A stretch of 64,000 nt of DNA from Phycisphaeraceae bacterium (GCA_019636555.1 JAHBXH010000001.1:2762928-2826927); one strand, 5' to 3'. Shown: positions 28,029 to 37,882, counted from the stretch's first letter. The notes: generated by a model not told the origin, from the letters alone. Program-made: numbers and translations.

Positions 28029-30521
28029 ATGACCACGCCCGAACCGAAGGGTCTCCCCGCACACATCGAACCCGTAAACGAAGGCGAACCGGTCTCCACC
28101 GACGTCGCTGCGCTGACCGCGGCGATGGCGAACATGTCGGCCGAACAAAAGGACGAGTACTGGTTCAAACACGTCTACCAGGGCGACAAGATGCCTCAGT
28201 TGACGTGGCGCGCTGTGTTCGTGGGCGGCATTCTCGGCATGCTGATGTCCGCCGCGAACCTCTACACGACACTCTCGATCGGGTGGGCTTTCGGCATCGC
28301 GATCACAGCCTGCGTGCTCTCGTTTGTCATGTGGAACTTTGTCGTTCTGTGTTCCGGCAAACGGGTCAGCCAGATGTCGGTGCTCGAGAACGCCTGTATG
28401 GCGAGCTGCGCTTCCGCCGCCGGTTATTCGACGGGCTCAACAATCGCCACGATGTTCGGCGCGCTCGCTCTTCTGCAGGACATCCCACCCGGAAAAACCG
28501 CCGCCGACATGCCGACATGGGCGGTTCCGGGCGGCACGCCGGGAATCCTCACTCTTTTCACCTTCTGCACCGGACTCATGGGCGTTTTCCTCGCGATCCC
28601 GATGAAGCGCCAGATGATCAATCACGAACAGCTCCCGTTTCCGTCGGGAATCGCCGCCGCGGAAACCCTGCGAAGCCTCTACAGCAAGAGCCTCGAGGCC
28701 ATCCACAAGGCGTACGCGCTCGTCATCGCGCTCGCGCTCGGATTGCTTGTCGGCTTCCTGCGCGTCGGCGACGATGTGCTCGACAAGGTCTCGTTTCTCC
28801 GCAAGTTCTTCGATTTCTTCGGCAATCGCATCCGCATCCCCAGCGAGATCGAGATGCGTTTTATCGATCGGCTCTACCCCGGACAAAGGCACGCGGCAGG
28901 ATTCGCCTTTGAGCCGTCCGCTCTTTTGATCGCCGCGGGCATGATCGTGGGAATGCGCATCAGCCTCTCGCTCGTTCTGAGTTCGCTCCTGCTCTACGCG
29001 GTCGTCGGGCCGAAGCTCGCCGCGGTCGATGCCGCACATCTTGAAGCTCCGGCGATGGCGGTGCTCGAAGCCTCGCAAGCAACTTCCAAAGCCCCCGCGC
29101 CCCCGGCCGATGTCGCCGCTTCTGCGGTCGCTGCTGCGGTCAGCGCCGCCGAAAAACTGGGCCTCGATGCCGCACCGGTTCGCACAGCGGCACAGAATGC
29201 GGCGACGATCCAGCTCGACGAGATCGCCGCGGCACAAGCGGAAGCGGAGCGCGTCGCAAAGAAAGAAAACCGCTCAGCGAAGAAACTCTCCGAAAGCGAA
29301 CTTGCCGATCAGCGCGACGCCATTGCAACGGGAATCGGCAACGCCGCCGCGAAGACCGCAGCATTCAACTACGCAAACCGCGAGGCGATCAAGGCCGGCG
29401 ACGCCGCCGCCGCGTCCGCCAAAGCCGCCGGACAAAATGAAGCCCAGATCGAAGCGGCTCGCGCCGCGGCGTTCAATCCCCTTCGCTATCAACCGAACTT
29501 CATCTGGGACTGGGGCGGAGGCACCATCACGATCACCCGCTGGTCGCTCTGGGGTGGCACCTCGCTCATGGTGTTTTCCTCGCTCATGGCCGTGGCACTC
29601 CAATGGAAGACGCTCGTTCGCGCATTCCGGGGCCAGCGCGCAGAAGCCGGCCTTCACGAGCGCGCGGAACTCTCTCGGATCGAAGTGCCGGGCATGTGGA
29701 TGATCCTTGGCATGGTGCCGATCACCATCGCGATGGTCTGGCTACAGATTCAAGCGTTCAAAGTCAGTTGGTACGCGGGGATCATCGCGGTGGCGATGTC
29801 CTTTGTGCTCTCGCTTGTGGCTTCTCGAGCAACCGGAGAAACCGACACCACACCGATCGGCGCGATGGGCAAAGTCATGCAGCTCATGTTTGCAGGCTTG
29901 GCGCCCGCCAATATCAGCGCGAATCTTGCCTCTGCCGGAATTGCGGCAAACAGCGCTTCTTCCTCGGCCGACTTGCTGACGGATCTTAAGACCGGCTACC
30001 TGCTCGGCGCCAATCCGCGCAAGCAGTTCTTGGCGCAGTTCTTCGGCGTCTTCTTCGGAACCGTCGCGATCGTCCCGATCTGGTACCTGATGGTACCCAA
30101 CCGCGAGAAACTCGAGTCGTTCGCGCTTCCGTCTACGCGCGCGTGGGAAGCCGTCGCGCGCGTGCTCGTGCGTGGCGTCGCCGAATTGCCTCCTTCCGCG
30201 GTTTGGGCGATCTTCATCGGCGCCGTCGTCGGCGTCATCCTTCCGATCGTCGATCGGCTCTTGCCTCAGAAGTATCGCGGATACATGCCCTCGGCGACCG
30301 GCATGGGTCTGGCTTGGGTTATGCCGTTCAACAACGCGTTTTCATTCTTCATCGGCGCGGTCATCGCGCTCGTCTGGTCGAAAATCGCGTCGAAGTCCTG
30401 CGAGAAGTACAACGTGCCGATCGCATCCGGACTCATCGCCGGTGAGTCGCTCATGGCGGCGGCTCTCGCCATCACCGCAACGGTCGTCGGCTTGATGATT
30501 CAGGCCGGCTGGATTCTTTGA
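28029..30521 (+). CDS. OPT family oligopeptide transporter with Ala-rich insertion
   Basis: The 830-residue, multi-helix protein is homologous to the next gene. Both start with a soluble piece ending 'GDKMPQLTWRAVFVGG' and share 'VLENACMASCASAAGYSTG', 'IPMKRQMINHEQLPFPSG', 'YLLGANPRKQFLAQFFG' and a late 'YMPSATGMGLAWVMPFNNA'. These are OPT-family signatures (proton-coupled peptide or metal-chelate uptake). Residues about 332-480 form a hydrophilic Ala/Glu/Lys-rich insertion, probably helical, that is missing in the paralogue. The ATG at 28029 gives the expected N-terminus. Confidence 0.92.
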   Translation: MTTPEPKGLPAHIEPVNEGEPVSTDVAALTAAMANMSAEQKDEYWFKHVYQGDKMPQLTWRAVFVGGILGMLMSAANLYTTLSIGWAFGIAITACVLSFVMWNFVVLCSGKRVSQMSVLENACMASCASAAGYSTGSTIATMFGALALLQDIPPGKTAADMPTWAVPGGTPGILTLFTFCTGLMGVFLAIPMKRQMINHEQLPFPSGIAAAETLRSLYSKSLEAIHKAYALVIALALGLLVGFLRVGDDVLDKVSFLRKFFDFFGNRIRIPSEIEMRFIDRLYPGQRHAAGFAFEPSALLIAAGMIVGMRISLSLVLSSLLLYAVVGPKLAAVDAAHLEAPAMAVLEASQATSKAPAPPADVAASAVAAAVSAAEKLGLDAAPVRTAAQNAATIQLDEIAAAQAEAERVAKKENRSAKKLSESELADQRDAIATGIGNAAAKTAAFNYANREAIKAGDAAAASAKAAGQNEAQIEAARAAAFNPLRYQPNFIWDWGGGTITITRWSLWGGTSLMVFSSLMAVALQWKTLVRAFRGQRAEAGLHERAELSRIEVPGMWMILGMVPITIAMVWLQIQAFKVSWYAGIIAVAMSFVLSLVASRATGETDTTPIGAMGKVMQLMFAGLAPANISANLASAGIAANSASSSADLLTDLKTGYLLGANPRKQFLAQFFGVFFGTVAIVPIWYLMVPNREKLESFALPSTRAWEAVARVLVRGVAELPPSAVWAIFIGAVVGVILPIVDRLLPQKYRGYMPSATGMGLAWVMPFNNAFSFFIGAVIALVWSKIASKSCEKYNVPIASGLIAGESLMAAALAITATVVGLMIQAGWIL

Positions 30522-30586
30522 ATCACCAATTGGATCCCGGTCTGAACTCGAACTCATCCCCCGGATTCGGGTACCCTTCCGAACCC

Positions 30587-32626
30587 ATGGCTATCCCCAC
30601 TCTTACCGACGAACAAGTCCGTACCTGGTCGCGCGAGCAGAAGGATCGCTGGTGGCTGGAGAACGTCTTCCGCGGCAGCATGCCCCAGCTCACGTTCCGC
30701 GCCGCGCTCACCGGATTCCTGCTCGGCGGCATCCTTTCGGCAACGAACCTTTACGTCGGCGCCAAGACCGGCTGGACGCTCGGTGTCGGACTCACCAGCG
30801 TCATTCTCTCGTTCTCCATATACCGGCTCCTGTCGCGCTTCGGCATGCGCGACATGACCATTCTCGAGAACAACTGCACACAGTCGGTCGCTACCGCCGC
30901 GGGCTACATGACCGGCCCGCTCATCAGCGGCATTACCGCCTACATGTGGGTGCAGAACCAGCTCATGCCCTGGTGGCAGATGCTGCTCTTCAATGTCGTC
31001 CTGTCGATCCTCGGCGTGCTCGTTGCCTTCCCCATGAAGCGCCGCTTCATCAACGACGAACAGCAGCCGTTTCCGGAAGGCCGTGCCTGCGGCGTCGTGC
31101 TCGACACGCTCTACACATCGCACGCCGCCGTGGGGATGTTCAAAGCCAAGGCGCTCGCGATCGCCGCCGGGCTCACGGGGCTGCTCTCGTTCCTGATGGG
31201 CGAGAGTTATCTCAAGGCGCTCCACGCGCTCTACCTCGTCTTCAAGACCGGTGAAAAATGGCAGGCGGTTCTTGTCAACTACAAAGACCAACTCGATCAA
31301 ACTTGGCATCTGCCCCACAACATCGAGGGCTTCTACACCTGGCTCGGCAAAAAGGGTTGGGAACCGGCGATCGGCGGCATCCCGCTCCGCCAACTCGCTC
31401 TCACCCCCGCACTCGACCTCGCGATGGTCGGCGCAGGCGCGCTCATGGGCATCAAATCGGCAAGCAGTCTGCTTATCGGCATGATGATTAACTTCGCCGT
31501 GATCGCGCCCATCATGATCAACTACGGAGAGATTCAGCCAAAGAGCGGCAGCCTCGCCGCGGGCGACGCCGTCTTCGGGCGAGTCCAGATTCTCAACACT
31601 TGGTCGCTCTGGTGGGGCATCGTCATGATGGTGGTCGCTTCGCTGACGGCGCTCTTCGCGCGACCGAAGATCTTCATCGAAGCGTTCAAGGGTCTCACCC
31701 GCCGTGGCGACCGGCCGCACGACCCCGTTCGCCACATCGAATTGCCCCTGTGGGTTTCGTTCGTCGGCATCCCGATCGTCGGCGCGATCGGCGTGTGGAT
31801 GGCCACCGCGTGGTTCGGCGTCCCGGTCATCTTCGGGGCGACCGCGATTCCCATGGTGATCGTGCTGACGCTTATCGCCGCGAGCAGCACGGCGCTCACC
31901 GGCACGACGCCGACGGGCGCTCTCTCGAAGATCCCGCAGTTCACCTACGGCGCGCTCGACCCCAAGCACCCGCCCACCAATCTCATGACCGGCGTCATGT
32001 GCGTGGAAGTCGCGAGCAACGCCAGCAATCTGCTGATGGATATCAAGCCCGGCTACATGCTCGGCGCTAAGCCACGCCAGCAGGCATGGGCCCACACCAT
32101 CGGAATCACGGCGGGCGCGATGGCCAGCGTGCCCCTGTTCTATGCCCTGTTTCTTTCCAGCTACCGGCCCGGCGACAACGTCGAACAAAAAATGGTCACC
32201 GGCCAGTTCGGATTTCCGTCGGCTCTTCAGTGGAAGGGCGTTTCGGAACTCGTGACATCCATTTTCGGTGGCGGGACAGGATCGCTGCTCACCACCTCCA
32301 TCGTGTGGTCCATGGTGATCGCGGGAGTCATGGGCCTTGTCTTCGAGGTGATACGAATCAGAACCAAGGGCAAGTTTCCTCTCAGCCCGCTCGCCATCGG
32401 TTTGGGCGTTGTGGTGCCCCCCGAATCCACTATGGCAATGTTTGCAGGCGCCGCGTTCTTCTGGCTGATGCACAAGATCTACTACGCCCGAAAGGACAGT
32501 TTCGGCCATCGCTTGTGGATCGACACGCACGAACCCATCTGCGCCGGCATCATCGCCGGTGCGGCACTCGTTGGTATCGGCGACATCCTCGTTCGCGTCT
32601 TCGCTCTTGCTCCCCCTCAAGCGTGA
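30587..32626 (+). CDS. OPT family oligopeptide transporter
   Basis: The 679-residue multi-helix protein is a paralogue of the preceding gene ('MPQLTFRAALTGFLLGGILS', 'LENNCTQSVATAAGYMTGPL', 'FPMKRRFINDEQQPFPEGRA', 'YMLGAKPRQQAWAHTIG', 'VVPPESTMAMFAGAAFFW'). It lacks the Ala-rich insertion. The preceding gene's stop overlaps a possible TTG start at 30518; the ATG at 30587 is preferred because it aligns better with the paralogue. The two OPT proteins could form a hetero-oligomer or have different substrates; this cannot be decided here. Confidence 0.92.
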   Translation: MAIPTLTDEQVRTWSREQKDRWWLENVFRGSMPQLTFRAALTGFLLGGILSATNLYVGAKTGWTLGVGLTSVILSFSIYRLLSRFGMRDMTILENNCTQSVATAAGYMTGPLISGITAYMWVQNQLMPWWQMLLFNVVLSILGVLVAFPMKRRFINDEQQPFPEGRACGVVLDTLYTSHAAVGMFKAKALAIAAGLTGLLSFLMGESYLKALHALYLVFKTGEKWQAVLVNYKDQLDQTWHLPHNIEGFYTWLGKKGWEPAIGGIPLRQLALTPALDLAMVGAGALMGIKSASSLLIGMMINFAVIAPIMINYGEIQPKSGSLAAGDAVFGRVQILNTWSLWWGIVMMVVASLTALFARPKIFIEAFKGLTRRGDRPHDPVRHIELPLWVSFVGIPIVGAIGVWMATAWFGVPVIFGATAIPMVIVLTLIAASSTALTGTTPTGALSKIPQFTYGALDPKHPPTNLMTGVMCVEVASNASNLLMDIKPGYMLGAKPRQQAWAHTIGITAGAMASVPLFYALFLSSYRPGDNVEQKMVTGQFGFPSALQWKGVSELVTSIFGGGTGSLLTTSIVWSMVIAGVMGLVFEVIRIRTKGKFPLSPLAIGLGVVVPPESTMAMFAGAAFFWLMHKIYYARKDSFGHRLWIDTHEPICAGIIAGAALVGIGDILVRVFALAPPQA

Positions 32627-32717
32627 TCGCCGCAACCGCCACAAAGGCTAAAAAACAGGCTTGTTTTGATCTTTCAGTATCAATTGAAACCCGCTCGGCG
32701 GCCCTCTACCCTGAGCC

Positions 32718-34157
32718 ATGCCCGCGGTTCTTGATCACTCGGTGTCCGGCGTTCGAATCGACTCGCGGCTGAGCAGTATTCGCGCGAAGATTGATTCCGG
32801 CCAGCGCCTCTCGCTCGAAGACGGCGAACTCCTCTTCACCACGCCCGACATCTGGACGGTTTGTGAGCTGGCCGATTCGGTGCGCCGCCGCCTCCACGGC
32901 GATATCGCCTACTACAACATCAACCGCCACCTGAACTACTCCAACATCTGCGCGCTCTCGTGCAAGTTCTGCGAGTTCTATCGCAAGAAGGACGACGACG
33001 GCGCCTACACGCGCGACATGGAGTATGTGAAAGATCAGGTGCGCCAGGCGGTGGAGAACGGCGCGACGGAGATGCACTCCGTCGGCGGGCTGCATCCGTA
33101 CTTGCCGTTTTCGTACTACACCGATCTCGTCAGCACCATCCGCGATACCGCCCGCTCGCTTGGCAGCGAGCTCCACGTCAAAGCCTTCACCGCCGTCGAG
33201 ATCGTTCACCTCGCGAAGATCGCCAAGGTCTACAAGGCCGATGACCGCGTCAGCGGCATCCGCTTCGTCCTCGAAAGACTCAAAGAGGCCGGGCTCGGTT
33301 CGCTGCCTGGAGGCGGCGCCGAAGTCTTCGACGACCGCGTGCATGATGAGGCCTTCAAGGGCAAGATTCGCTCGGATGTCTGGCTCGATGTCCACCGCGT
33401 TGCACACGAACTCGGACTCAACACGAACGCGACGATTCTGTACGGTCACATCGAAGAGCGCGAAGACAGGCTTGTGCACATGGACATGCTCCGCCGGGCG
33501 CAGGATCGCGCGCTGGCGCGGATGGGGTATGAAGGGGTCAAGGTGTCCAGGTGTCAAGGTGTCCAGAGCGGGGGAATTGAAGCGCACGGCGCCATCGGCC
33601 ATCTTGGCTACTCCGGCGACGAGGGCACGGATGTTCCGGTCATCACGCTGACGCGCGAAAACACGCCGCTTCCCGAGCGCGTTGCCTTTGGTTCCCCCTC
33701 GACACCTCGACACCTCGACACCTTGGCACCTCCACAGGCCGACACCTCAACACCTTCTTCCAGCGGCTACTTCCAGACCATCATCCCTCTCCCGTTCTTC
33801 CCCGACGGCAGCGATCTCGAGCATCTCCCCGGCCCGGCGGGACTCGAGAATCTGCGCACGCTCGCGATCGCGCGCCTCATGCTCGACAACTTCCCGCATG
33901 TCAAAGCCTTCTGGATCATGCAGACGCTTCCGATGGCGCAGCTCATGCTCCAGTCCGGCGCCGACGATATCGACGGCACGGTCGTCTGGTACGACATCAC
34001 GAAAGTTGGCGGCAGCAGCACGCACCAGGAAGTCAACGTCTGGACACTGCAGAAGGCGATCCGCGAAGCAGGGTTCAAGCCGGTGGAACGCGACACGTTG
34101 TACAGGCGCGTGTCGCGAGATGGAAACCTGTGGCGCGTCGCTGACGATCGATCTTGA
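32718..34157 (+). CDS. mqnE: Aminofutalosine synthase MqnE with an in-frame insertion
   Basis: This radical-SAM enzyme joins SAM and 3-[(1-carboxyvinyl)oxy]benzoate to make aminofutalosine in the alternative menaquinone pathway. The cluster motif is CALSCKFCEFYRKKDDDGAY (CxxxCxxC, from Cys76); 'NATILYGHIEEREDRLVHM' and 'ITKVGGSSTHQEVNVWTLQKA' also fit. The 479-residue length exceeds the usual 370-390 because about 85 residues (264-349) separate MDMLRRAQD from GYFQTIIPLPFF, which are normally nearly adjacent. Both ends of the inserted DNA are inverted 8-nt repeat arrays, given separately. Confidence 0.9.
   Translation: MPAVLDHSVSGVRIDSRLSSIRAKIDSGQRLSLEDGELLFTTPDIWTVCELADSVRRRLHGDIAYYNINRHLNYSNICALSCKFCEFYRKKDDDGAYTRDMEYVKDQVRQAVENGATEMHSVGGLHPYLPFSYYTDLVSTIRDTARSLGSELHVKAFTAVEIVHLAKIAKVYKADDRVSGIRFVLERLKEAGLGSLPGGGAEVFDDRVHDEAFKGKIRSDVWLDVHRVAHELGLNTNATILYGHIEEREDRLVHMDMLRRAQDRALARMGYEGVKVSRCQGVQSGGIEAHGAIGHLGYSGDEGTDVPVITLTRENTPLPERVAFGSPSTPRHLDTLAPPQADTSTPSSSGYFQTIIPLPFFPDGSDLEHLPGPAGLENLRTLAIARLMLDNFPHVKAFWIMQTLPMAQLMLQSGADDIDGTVVWYDITKVGGSSTHQEVNVWTLQKAIREAGFKPVERDTLYRRVSRDGNLWRVADDRS
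33534..33565 (+). repeat. Left 8-nt repeat array inside mqnE
   Basis: Four tandem 8-nt units of the form GG(T/G)GTC(C/A)A: GGGGTCAA, GGTGTCCA, GGTGTCAA, GGTGTCCA. The array lies at the 5' end of the mqnE insertion. Because units are 8 nt, the reading frame shifts from unit to unit, so no repeated peptide results. Confidence 0.85.
33699..33754 (-). repeat. Right 8-nt repeat array inside mqnE, inverted
   Basis: Seven exact 8-nt units in the opposite orientation to the left array. Read on the minus strand they are GGTGTTGA, GGTGTCGG, CCTGTGGA, GGTGCCAA and then GGTGTCGA three times. With the left array it could form an imperfect hairpin with a 133-nt loop in DNA or mRNA. Confidence 0.88.
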
Positions 34158-34169
34158 TCAATTCAGAGC

Positions 34170-34187
34170 CGCGGACTTCAGTCCGCG
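34170..34187. repeat. REP-like palindrome
   Basis: CGCGGACT-TC-AGTCCGCG is an 18-nt near-perfect palindrome, 12 nt after mqnE. It resembles short REP-type palindromes scattered in many genomes, and could also act as a weak terminator or mRNA 3' stabiliser. No T-run follows. Confidence 0.45.
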
Positions 34188-34253
34188 CGGACCTTCCTCA
34201 AGCTCCGCAACCTTTCACTGTCCAAGCCATAGGATCGCCTACCCGCGACCCTC

Positions 34254-35567
34254 ATGGCTACTTCCAAACGCTCCCACCACTCGAAAGCAAAGCACGATCC
34301 GTTCGCGGCACTCCGTCACCCCAACTACCGCCTGTTCGCCGCCGGCTTCGTCACCTCCGCCACGGGCCTTCAGATGATGGCGATGGCGCTCGCGTGGGAG
34401 ATCTACGAACGCGCCAGCGCCGAAAATTTCCTCGGCCCCAAGGGCGCCGCCCTCGCGCTCGGCTTCATCGGCCTGGCCCGCGCGCTCCCGGTCGTGATCA
34501 TGGCCCTTCCCGCGGGCTACGTCATCGATTCCTTCGACCGCAAGCGCGTGCTGTTTCTCACCCAATCGGGCTTCGCGATCATGGCGGCGCTGCTCGCGTT
34601 CGCCTCATTCTCAACGGCCTCGCTCTGGCTCATGTTCCTGTTGATCACGCTTTCCGGCTGTGTGCGCTCATTTAACGGGCCGACGCGCTCCAGCCTTCTC
34701 CCCGATCTTGTTCCCGAGCACGATTTTCCCAACGCCGTCACCTGGAACAGCGGCATGTTCCAGGTCGCCGCGGTCGCCGGGCCGCTCATCGCCGGCTACA
34801 TCATCTATCACGTCCACCACGCCTGGCCCGTTTACGCGATCTCCGCGATTCTCTGCGCCGTCTTCGCGCTCACCACGCTCGGGCTCAGGCCGATCTCTCA
34901 CCACACCGCGGCCCGCGGCAAGATGTCGCTCGCCGGCATGCTCGACGGGCTCAGCCACCTCTGGAAAGAGCGCACCATCTTCGCCGCGATCACGCTCGAT
35001 CTCTTCGCGGTGCTGCTCGGCGGCGCGACCGCGCTCCTCCCCATCTACGCGAGCGACATCCTGCACGTCGGCGCGGTCGGGCTCGGCTGGCTCAAGGCCG
35101 GTCCGTACATCGGTGCCGGCGTGATGGCTCTCGTGCTCGCGTGGTTCCCGCTCATCCGGCGCGCAGGTCCGGCCATGCTGCTCTCGATCGCGGGCTTCGG
35201 ATTCTGCACGATCATCTTCGGCATCTCGACTTCGTTTGCGCTCTCCATGACCATGCTCGTCCTGCTCGGCGCCCTCGACAGCATCTCAATCGTCGTGCGC
35301 CACGTGCTTGTTCAGCTCCGAACCCCGCGCCATCTGCGCGGCCGCGTTTCCGCCGTCAACAGCGTCTTCATCGAATGCTCGAACGAACTCGGCGCCTTCG
35401 AATCCGGCCTCGTCGCTCGGTTCTTCGGTCCGATCATCAGCGTCGTGAGCGGCGGCCTCGGCACGATCCTCGTCGTCGCGGGCGTCGCCTGGCTCATCCC
35501 CGAAATCCGCCGCCTCGACAAGCTGCACGACAAGCCCATCGATCTCGCCGAAGATGCTGGGAAGTAG
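34254..35567 (+). CDS. MFS transporter (EntS-like)
   Basis: The 437-residue product is predicted to have about twelve membrane helices. It begins with '[19 protein letters not shown]', typical of the MFS_3/EntS-type group, and has '[17 protein letters not shown]' between helices 2 and 3 (the MFS loop motif) and '[17 protein letters not shown]'. The later '[20 protein letters not shown]' also matches this subfamily. Members export siderophores, drugs or lipid-like compounds; the substrate here is unknown. Confidence 0.9.
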   Translation: MATSKRSHHSKAKHDPFAALRHPNYRLFAAGFVTSATGLQMMAMALAWEIYERASAENFLGPKGAALALGFIGLARALPVVIMALPAGYVIDSFDRKRVLFLTQSGFAIMAALLAFASFSTASLWLMFLLITLSGCVRSFNGPTRSSLLPDLVPEHDFPNAVTWNSGMFQVAAVAGPLIAGYIIYHVHHAWPVYAISAILCAVFALTTLGLRPISHHTAARGKMSLAGMLDGLSHLWKERTIFAAITLDLFAVLLGGATALLPIYASDILHVGAVGLGWLKAGPYIGAGVMALVLAWFPLIRRAGPAMLLSIAGFGFCTIIFGISTSFALSMTMLVLLGALDSISIVVRHVLVQLRTPRHLRGRVSAVNSVFIECSNELGAFESGLVARFFGPIISVVSGGLGTILVVAGVAWLIPEIRRLDKLHDKPIDLAEDAGK

Positions 35568-35695
35568 CAACCCGTTCTTCGCCTTTGCTCGTTCCCACTG
35601 CACGAACCGCCCCGACCCCCTGCCCCGCCCGCCCCGCTTCTCTCTATACTCGCCGCGTCGGGCCCACTCCGGACCCGAACCGCGGAGTTCTCTTC

Positions 35696-36703
35696 ATGCC
35701 CACTCCAGTCCTGATCGGTCTCGGCGTCGTCGGCGGGATCATCCTTCTGATCTTCATCACGATCTTCTTCCAGTTCGCCGCGCTCTGGTTCCAGGCCCTG
35801 CTGAGCAATGCCAGCGTCGGAATCTTCGACATGATTGCGATGCGGTTCCGGAAAGTAGACGTGCGCACCATCGTCTACAGCCGTATCCGTGCCGTGAAGG
35901 CGGGCATGGACATCCCGACAAACGCGCTCGAAACGCACTACCTCGCCGGCGGGCGCGTGCCCCACGTGATCAACGCTCTGATTTCGGCCCAGAAAGCCAA
36001 GATCCCGCTCACCTGGGACGTCGCGACCGCCATCGATCTCGCCGGGCGCGACATCGTCGATGCCGTGCAAACCAGCGTCAACCCGAAAGTCATCGACTGC
36101 CCCGCTCAAAACGGCCCCCGCGCAACGATCGACGCAGTCGCGAAAGACGGCATCCAGCTCCGTTGCAAAGCCCGCGTCACGGTCCGAACCAACATCGCTC
36201 GCCTCGTCGGCGGCGCGACCGAAGAGACGATCATCGCTCGCGTGGGTCAGGGAATCGTCTCTACAATCGGCTCCGCGGCAGATCACAAGGCCGTGCTCGA
36301 GAACCCGGACCAGATCAGCAAGACCGTGATGCGTTCGGGCCTCGACGCCGGCACCGCGTTCGAAATCCTCTCGATCGACATCGCCGATGTCGATGTCGGC
36401 GACAACATCGGCGCCAAGCTCCAGGCAGATCAGGCGCAGGCCGACAAGGCCCGCTTCCAGGCGGAAGCCGAAAAGCGCCGCGCCCTTGCCATGGCGCTCG
36501 AGCAGGAAAACAAGGCCAAGATCCAGGAAAACCAGGCGATCGTGACGCTCGCGCAGGCCGAGGTGCCAAAGGCTATGTCCGATGCTCTTCGCAACGGCCG
36601 CCTGGGAGTCATGGATTACTACCGCCTGCAGAATGTCCAGGCCGACACCGCGATGCGCGCGGGCATCGCAGGCGACACGAACAATCTGCCGAACCAGGGC
36701 TGA
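35696..36703 (+). CDS. floA: Flotillin-like protein FloA
   Basis: The 335-residue product matches bacterial FloA (YqfA): an N-terminal hydrophobic hairpin (5-30), then '[20 protein letters not shown]', '[20 protein letters not shown]' and '[17 protein letters not shown]'-like SPFH sequence. A coiled coil rich in Ala, Gln and Glu (about 235-295) and '[16 protein letters not shown]' complete it. FloA organises membrane microdomains and affects envelope enzymes. The ATG at 35696 opens the family's usual N-terminus; the frame extends upstream without similarity. NfeD-type partners are encoded at 25.5-28.0 kb. Confidence 0.94.
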   Translation: MPTPVLIGLGVVGGIILLIFITIFFQFAALWFQALLSNASVGIFDMIAMRFRKVDVRTIVYSRIRAVKAGMDIPTNALETHYLAGGRVPHVINALISAQKAKIPLTWDVATAIDLAGRDIVDAVQTSVNPKVIDCPAQNGPRATIDAVAKDGIQLRCKARVTVRTNIARLVGGATEETIIARVGQGIVSTIGSAADHKAVLENPDQISKTVMRSGLDAGTAFEILSIDIADVDVGDNIGAKLQADQAQADKARFQAEAEKRRALAMALEQENKAKIQENQAIVTLAQAEVPKAMSDALRNGRLGVMDYYRLQNVQADTAMRAGIAGDTNNLPNQG

Positions 36704-36802
36704 GCCATCCGGATTCCCTCTCGGCTCGCAGCGTCGAATCGAGTGGTCCGCTCCACATTCCGCACGAGCAGAGTCGCCGGCGCGCACCGGAATCTCGATT
36801 CC

Positions 36803-36850
36803 CCAAAAAAGTCACGAGGCCCGCGATATCGCGGGCCCTGTAACTTTTTC
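36803..36850. terminator. Bidirectional terminator
   Basis: A strong palindrome GGCCCGCG-ATAT-CGCGGGCC (36818-36837) is flanked by AAAAAAGT on the left and ACTTTTT on the right. It sits between convergent floA and a PEP-CTERM gene and can end both transcripts. Confidence 0.9.
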
Positions 36851-36881
36851 TCTTCCCAGACTCGGCCGAAACTCAAACCAA

Positions 36882-37574
36882 TTAGCGGCGGCGACGGGCG
36901 GCGATCAATCCGCCAAATCCCAAGAGCGCCATCGACGCGGGCGTCGGAACCAACTGACCGGCAACACCGGTCGAAACTTCGCGGAAGTCGTGATCCATGT
37001 TCGAATTCACGGGCTCCGCGAGGTGAATCTGAACGATCGAACCATCGAGCGGTTGGAGCGCCATCGGCACGCCCATGTTCCACGAGCCTGTTTCACCCGT
37101 GAACGGCAGGACGGCCACCGGATTCGGAATCAGCACCGCGCCGCGGATCGCGCCGTTGAAGAACACGGCGCCGCCGAACATCACCCAGTCGCCGGCAAGC
37201 TGGCCGGTGAGGATATTTCCAAGGGTGTCAACCGCCTTGAATGTCCCGTTGCCCGACGCCATGTTTCCGACTCGACCGAAGAAGCTCAGGTCGATCTCGA
37301 AGCTCGCGATCGTGCGGCTCGTGAACCCGGGGTTGAACACAGCAGTGCCCGCGCCGGGGTTCGGAACAAGGCTCACGCTGCCGTCTGATTGCAACGCGCC
37401 GTTCGAAACAGCCGTCGCCTTGAACGCACCCGTATCACCGATCGGGTTGTAGGCGTATTGCCCCGACAGATTGGTGTACGTAAAGGTCACCAGCGGTCCG
37501 GCCGACGCAAGGCTCGCAAGCCCCATCGTCAGTCCCGCCGCAACAGCAAGCTTGGTCGTATTCAAAGTCTTCAC
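36882..37574 (-). CDS. Secreted PEP-CTERM protein (tandem paralogue 1)
   Basis: The 230-residue product has a signal peptide (about 1-25, ending ASLASA) and starts its mature part with GPLVTFTYTNLSGQY. It ends VPTPASMALLGFGGLIAARRRR, a clear PEP-CTERM tail. It is homologous along its whole length to the next gene (TGDWVMFGGAVFFNGAI, STGVAGQLVPTPAS). The GTG start at 37574 has GGAG five nt upstream and begins the signal peptide. Confidence 0.85.
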   Translation of the reverse strand: MKTLNTTKLAVAAGLTMGLASLASAGPLVTFTYTNLSGQYAYNPIGDTGAFKATAVSNGALQSDGSVSLVPNPGAGTAVFNPGFTSRTIASFEIDLSFFGRVGNMASGNGTFKAVDTLGNILTGQLAGDWVMFGGAVFFNGAIRGAVLIPNPVAVLPFTGETGSWNMGVPMALQPLDGSIVQIHLAEPVNSNMDHDFREVSTGVAGQLVPTPASMALLGFGGLIAARRRR

Positions 37575-37882
37575 CACAGCTCCTCTCCCATCCTCTTGGC
37601 GGACCGTCACCTCAATGACTGGTCCGATGCGGACACCCAAGAGACCCGCCCGGTCGCCAACGGACGCGACCACAAAGGCCGGGACTCTCCCACGTGTCAA
37701 ACATGCACCAGCCCGCAAGAACGGCAAGGCAACTGGCATGAAAAGTTGTGGTTGCTCCACAAAATTGCCCGGACGCGCACGCATTGCGGGCTTACCGGAC
37801 GTCCCTCGCTATGCCATACACGCAAAACAAACAAGGCCAACCGCTTCGGTTGGCCTTTGTTCGATTTGGTATTTCGCAAGAC
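37575..37882. other. Intergenic region between PEP-CTERM paralogues
   Basis: This 308-nt stretch holds the terminator of the upstream paralogue (37822-37857). A TTGACA on the minus strand (37695-37700) has no good -10 at 16-18 nt. No gene was found. Confidence 0.5.
37822..37857 (-). terminator. Rho-independent terminator
   Basis: A 9-bp stem GGCCAACCG/CGGTTGGCC with a 3-nt loop (37835-37855) is followed on the minus strand by TTGTTTGTTTT. It terminates the paralogue at 37883-38560. Confidence 0.85.

Noticed and set aside
30554..32644. Minus-strand open frame of 696 codons opposite the second OPT gene
   Set aside because: His/Arg/Glu-rich antisense frame without domains; the OPT gene on the other strand is clearly real.
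35141..35695. Upstream in-frame extension of floA
   Set aside because: It overlaps the MFS gene end in another frame and lacks flotillin similarity; the ATG at 35696 gives the normal N-terminus.
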